DNA from: DAOUMU01 sp034409055
GTDB lineage: Bacteria > Chloroflexota > Anaerolineae > 4572-78 > J111
DNA: 5,806 nt
Direction: 5' to 3'
NCBI GenBank assembly: GCA_034409055.1
Contig: DAOUMU010000058.1
Span: forward strand, 1 to 5,806
In this document: positions 5,760 through 5,806 of the stretch, in pieces
Layout: the number at the start of each line of letters is the position of its first letter
Position numbering within the stretch: the stretch's first letter is position 1
Position numbers and translations under genes: made by a program
Notes under the pieces: generated by a model
Database searches by the model: none
Told to the model about the DNA's origin: nothing
Seen by the model: only the letters and a program-made list of their open reading frames with translations

Positions 5760-5806
5760 TCACCGCAAGCTCCAGGTGGTCCCGCCATCCACGCTCTTGA
5801 AAAGCC
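5760..5806 (-). CDS. C-terminal end of an Asp-box (BNR) repeat protein (partial)
   Basis: On the minus strand, from the right edge, the frame reads LFKSVDGGTTWSLR and then TGA at 5762-5760. S-x-D-G-G-x-T-W is the Asp-box signature of beta-propeller proteins such as BNR-repeat, sialidase-like and Ycf48/HCF136-like proteins. Only the final repeat is visible, so the protein's function cannot be named. It lies upstream of, and in the same direction as, the Ada-like gene, 92 bp away. Confidence 0.6.
   Translation of the reverse strand, partial: LFKSVDGGTTWSLR

Overview
The window holds the core of a diversity-generating retroelement (DGR) followed by an ordinary chromosomal neighbourhood. DGRs copy an adenine-rich template repeat (TR) with an error-prone reverse transcriptase and use the cDNA to rewrite a matching variable repeat (VR) in a target gene. 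The reverse transcriptase (142-1203), the accessory protein Avd (1639-1989) and an AAC-rich TR-like segment (about 2011-2112) can all be read here. No VR or target gene was found in these 5.8 kb, so the target must lie elsewhere, or the element is orphaned. The gene order RT - 435-bp repeat-rich spacer - avd - TR differs from the familiar avd - TR - RT order.

Layout. 1-141: start of a leftward gene with a good ribosome binding site, and a symmetrical divergent control region. 142-1203: DGR reverse transcriptase. 1204-1638: non-coding, built from long inverted and direct repeats. 1639-1989: avd. 1990-2300: TR and its 3' spacer, closed by a perfect 10-bp stem-loop followed by T5. 2303-2392: low-complexity intergenic repeats that run straight into the body of lysA (2394-3764), which has lost any recognisable start codon. 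3805-4725 (minus): beta-class DNA methyltransferase, convergent with lysA. 4804-5667 (minus): AraC-type regulator fused to an O6-alkylguanine-DNA alkyltransferase. 5760-5806 (minus): the last residues of an Asp-box (BNR) repeat protein.

Organism. The DNA is a moderately GC-rich bacterial genome with many short intergenic repeats (TTCATCATTC and ACACAAAAACACGGAG types, GC-rich palindromes). From memory, the RT, Avd and LysA sequences and this repeat style resemble Chloroflexota such as Anaerolineae. That assignment is an inference; no ribosomal or marker gene is present.

How the genes relate. RT, Avd and the TR RNA form one functional unit. LysA (lysine and peptidoglycan precursor synthesis), the solitary methyltransferase and the alkylation-repair protein look like unrelated chromosomal genes. 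The junction between the DGR and lysA looks like a rearrangement breakpoint filled with repeat debris.
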